Assembly (NCBI GenBank): GCA_039927975.1
Contig: JBDSTZ010000027.1
Span: 1 to 6,207, forward strand
Reading direction: 5' to 3'
DNA from: JBDSTZ01 sp039927975
Lineage (GTDB): Bacteria > Pseudomonadota > Gammaproteobacteria > Burkholderiales > Burkholderiaceae_D
Length of the DNA: 6,207 nt
Positions within the stretch are counted from its first letter, which is position 1; every line of letters begins with the position of its first letter. Shown piece after piece: positions 6,103 to 6,207 of this stretch. Both the position numbers and the translations under genes were made by a program. The notes under the pieces were generated by a model. The model made no database searches. It worked only from the letters and a program-made list of their open reading frames with translations, and was not told the origin of the DNA.

Positions 6103-6207
6103 GGGGGTGTACCGAATTCTGTGTAAACGGGTTTTCGTTTAAGTCTGCGGAAGCCGGTCTTCAAACTGGATGGCGAAGCGGTTCAGTGCGGCTTTCCAGT
6201 CCCGGAT
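6103..6207 (-). mobile_element. terminal segment of an IS256-family insertion sequence
   Basis: The right edge of the window enters an insertion sequence. Evidence is the transposase C-terminus on the minus strand, ending about 30 bases from a sequence with the look of an IS256-family terminal inverted repeat (GGGGTGTACCGAATTCTGTG, from about 6104, continuing TAAACGG to about 6127). A short distance between transposase stop and IS end is typical of this family. The exact outer base is uncertain because of the run of six G at 6102-6107, and the matching repeat and target duplication lie outside the window. Confidence 0.6.
6139..6207 (-). CDS. IS256-family (mutator-type) transposase, last 22 codons
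   Basis: Reading the minus strand from the right edge gives IRDWKAALNRFAIQFEDRLP, then Q-T and a TAA at 6139-6141. The W-K-x-A-L-N-x-F-A-I-x-F-E-D-R pattern is the characteristic C-terminus of IS256/mutator-type DDE transposases. The rest of the gene, including the catalytic residues, lies beyond the window, so whether the copy is intact cannot be judged. It is convergent with the 123-residue gene ending at 6068. Confidence 0.8.
   Translation of the reverse strand: MRDWKAALNRFAIQFEDRLPQT

Overview
The window is GC-rich, high-GC-codon DNA, most likely from a betaproteobacterium of the Burkholderiales (Oxalobacteraceae/Massilia-like). That placement is an inference from composition and the look of the proteins; no rRNA or marker gene is present to confirm it. 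There is no tRNA, rRNA or CRISPR array.

Left part (1-2069): the 3' portion of a flavin-dependent amine-oxidase-type oxidoreductase runs in from the left edge and ends at 1135. About 320 bp without a convincing gene follow. Next, on the minus strand, is a small 88-residue protein with a DUF3395-like pattern. Its start is overlapped by a 43-codon ORF that encodes a textbook signal peptide in the -1-related frame and has a good ribosome binding site. The pair is either a translationally coupled couple or one secreted protein split by a one-base change in a run of six C.

Middle (2070-4503): a complete KefB/KefC-type monovalent cation:proton antiporter (CPA2 membrane domain plus C-terminal TrkA-N/RCK domain) lies on the minus strand. 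Divergent from it, across about 100 bp, is a short Coq7-type demethoxyubiquinone hydroxylase with all six di-iron ligands. It lacks the long N-terminus I associate with housekeeping betaproteobacterial Coq7, so it may be an accessory copy.

Right part (4504-6207): three small plus-strand genes of unknown function follow in tandem. They are a membrane-anchored protein with a weak NTF2-immunity/PepSY-like look, a beta-rich protein with a hydrophobic C-terminus (tubby/LURP-one-like at best), and a 123-residue soluble protein. Immediately after them the window enters an insertion sequence: the last 22 codons of an IS256-family (mutator-type) transposase, read on the minus strand, with a plausible IS terminus at about 6103-6130. 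The small genes next to an IS end suggest accessory DNA. Apart from the antiporter and the Coq7 homologue, the functional links between genes are not evident from sequence.
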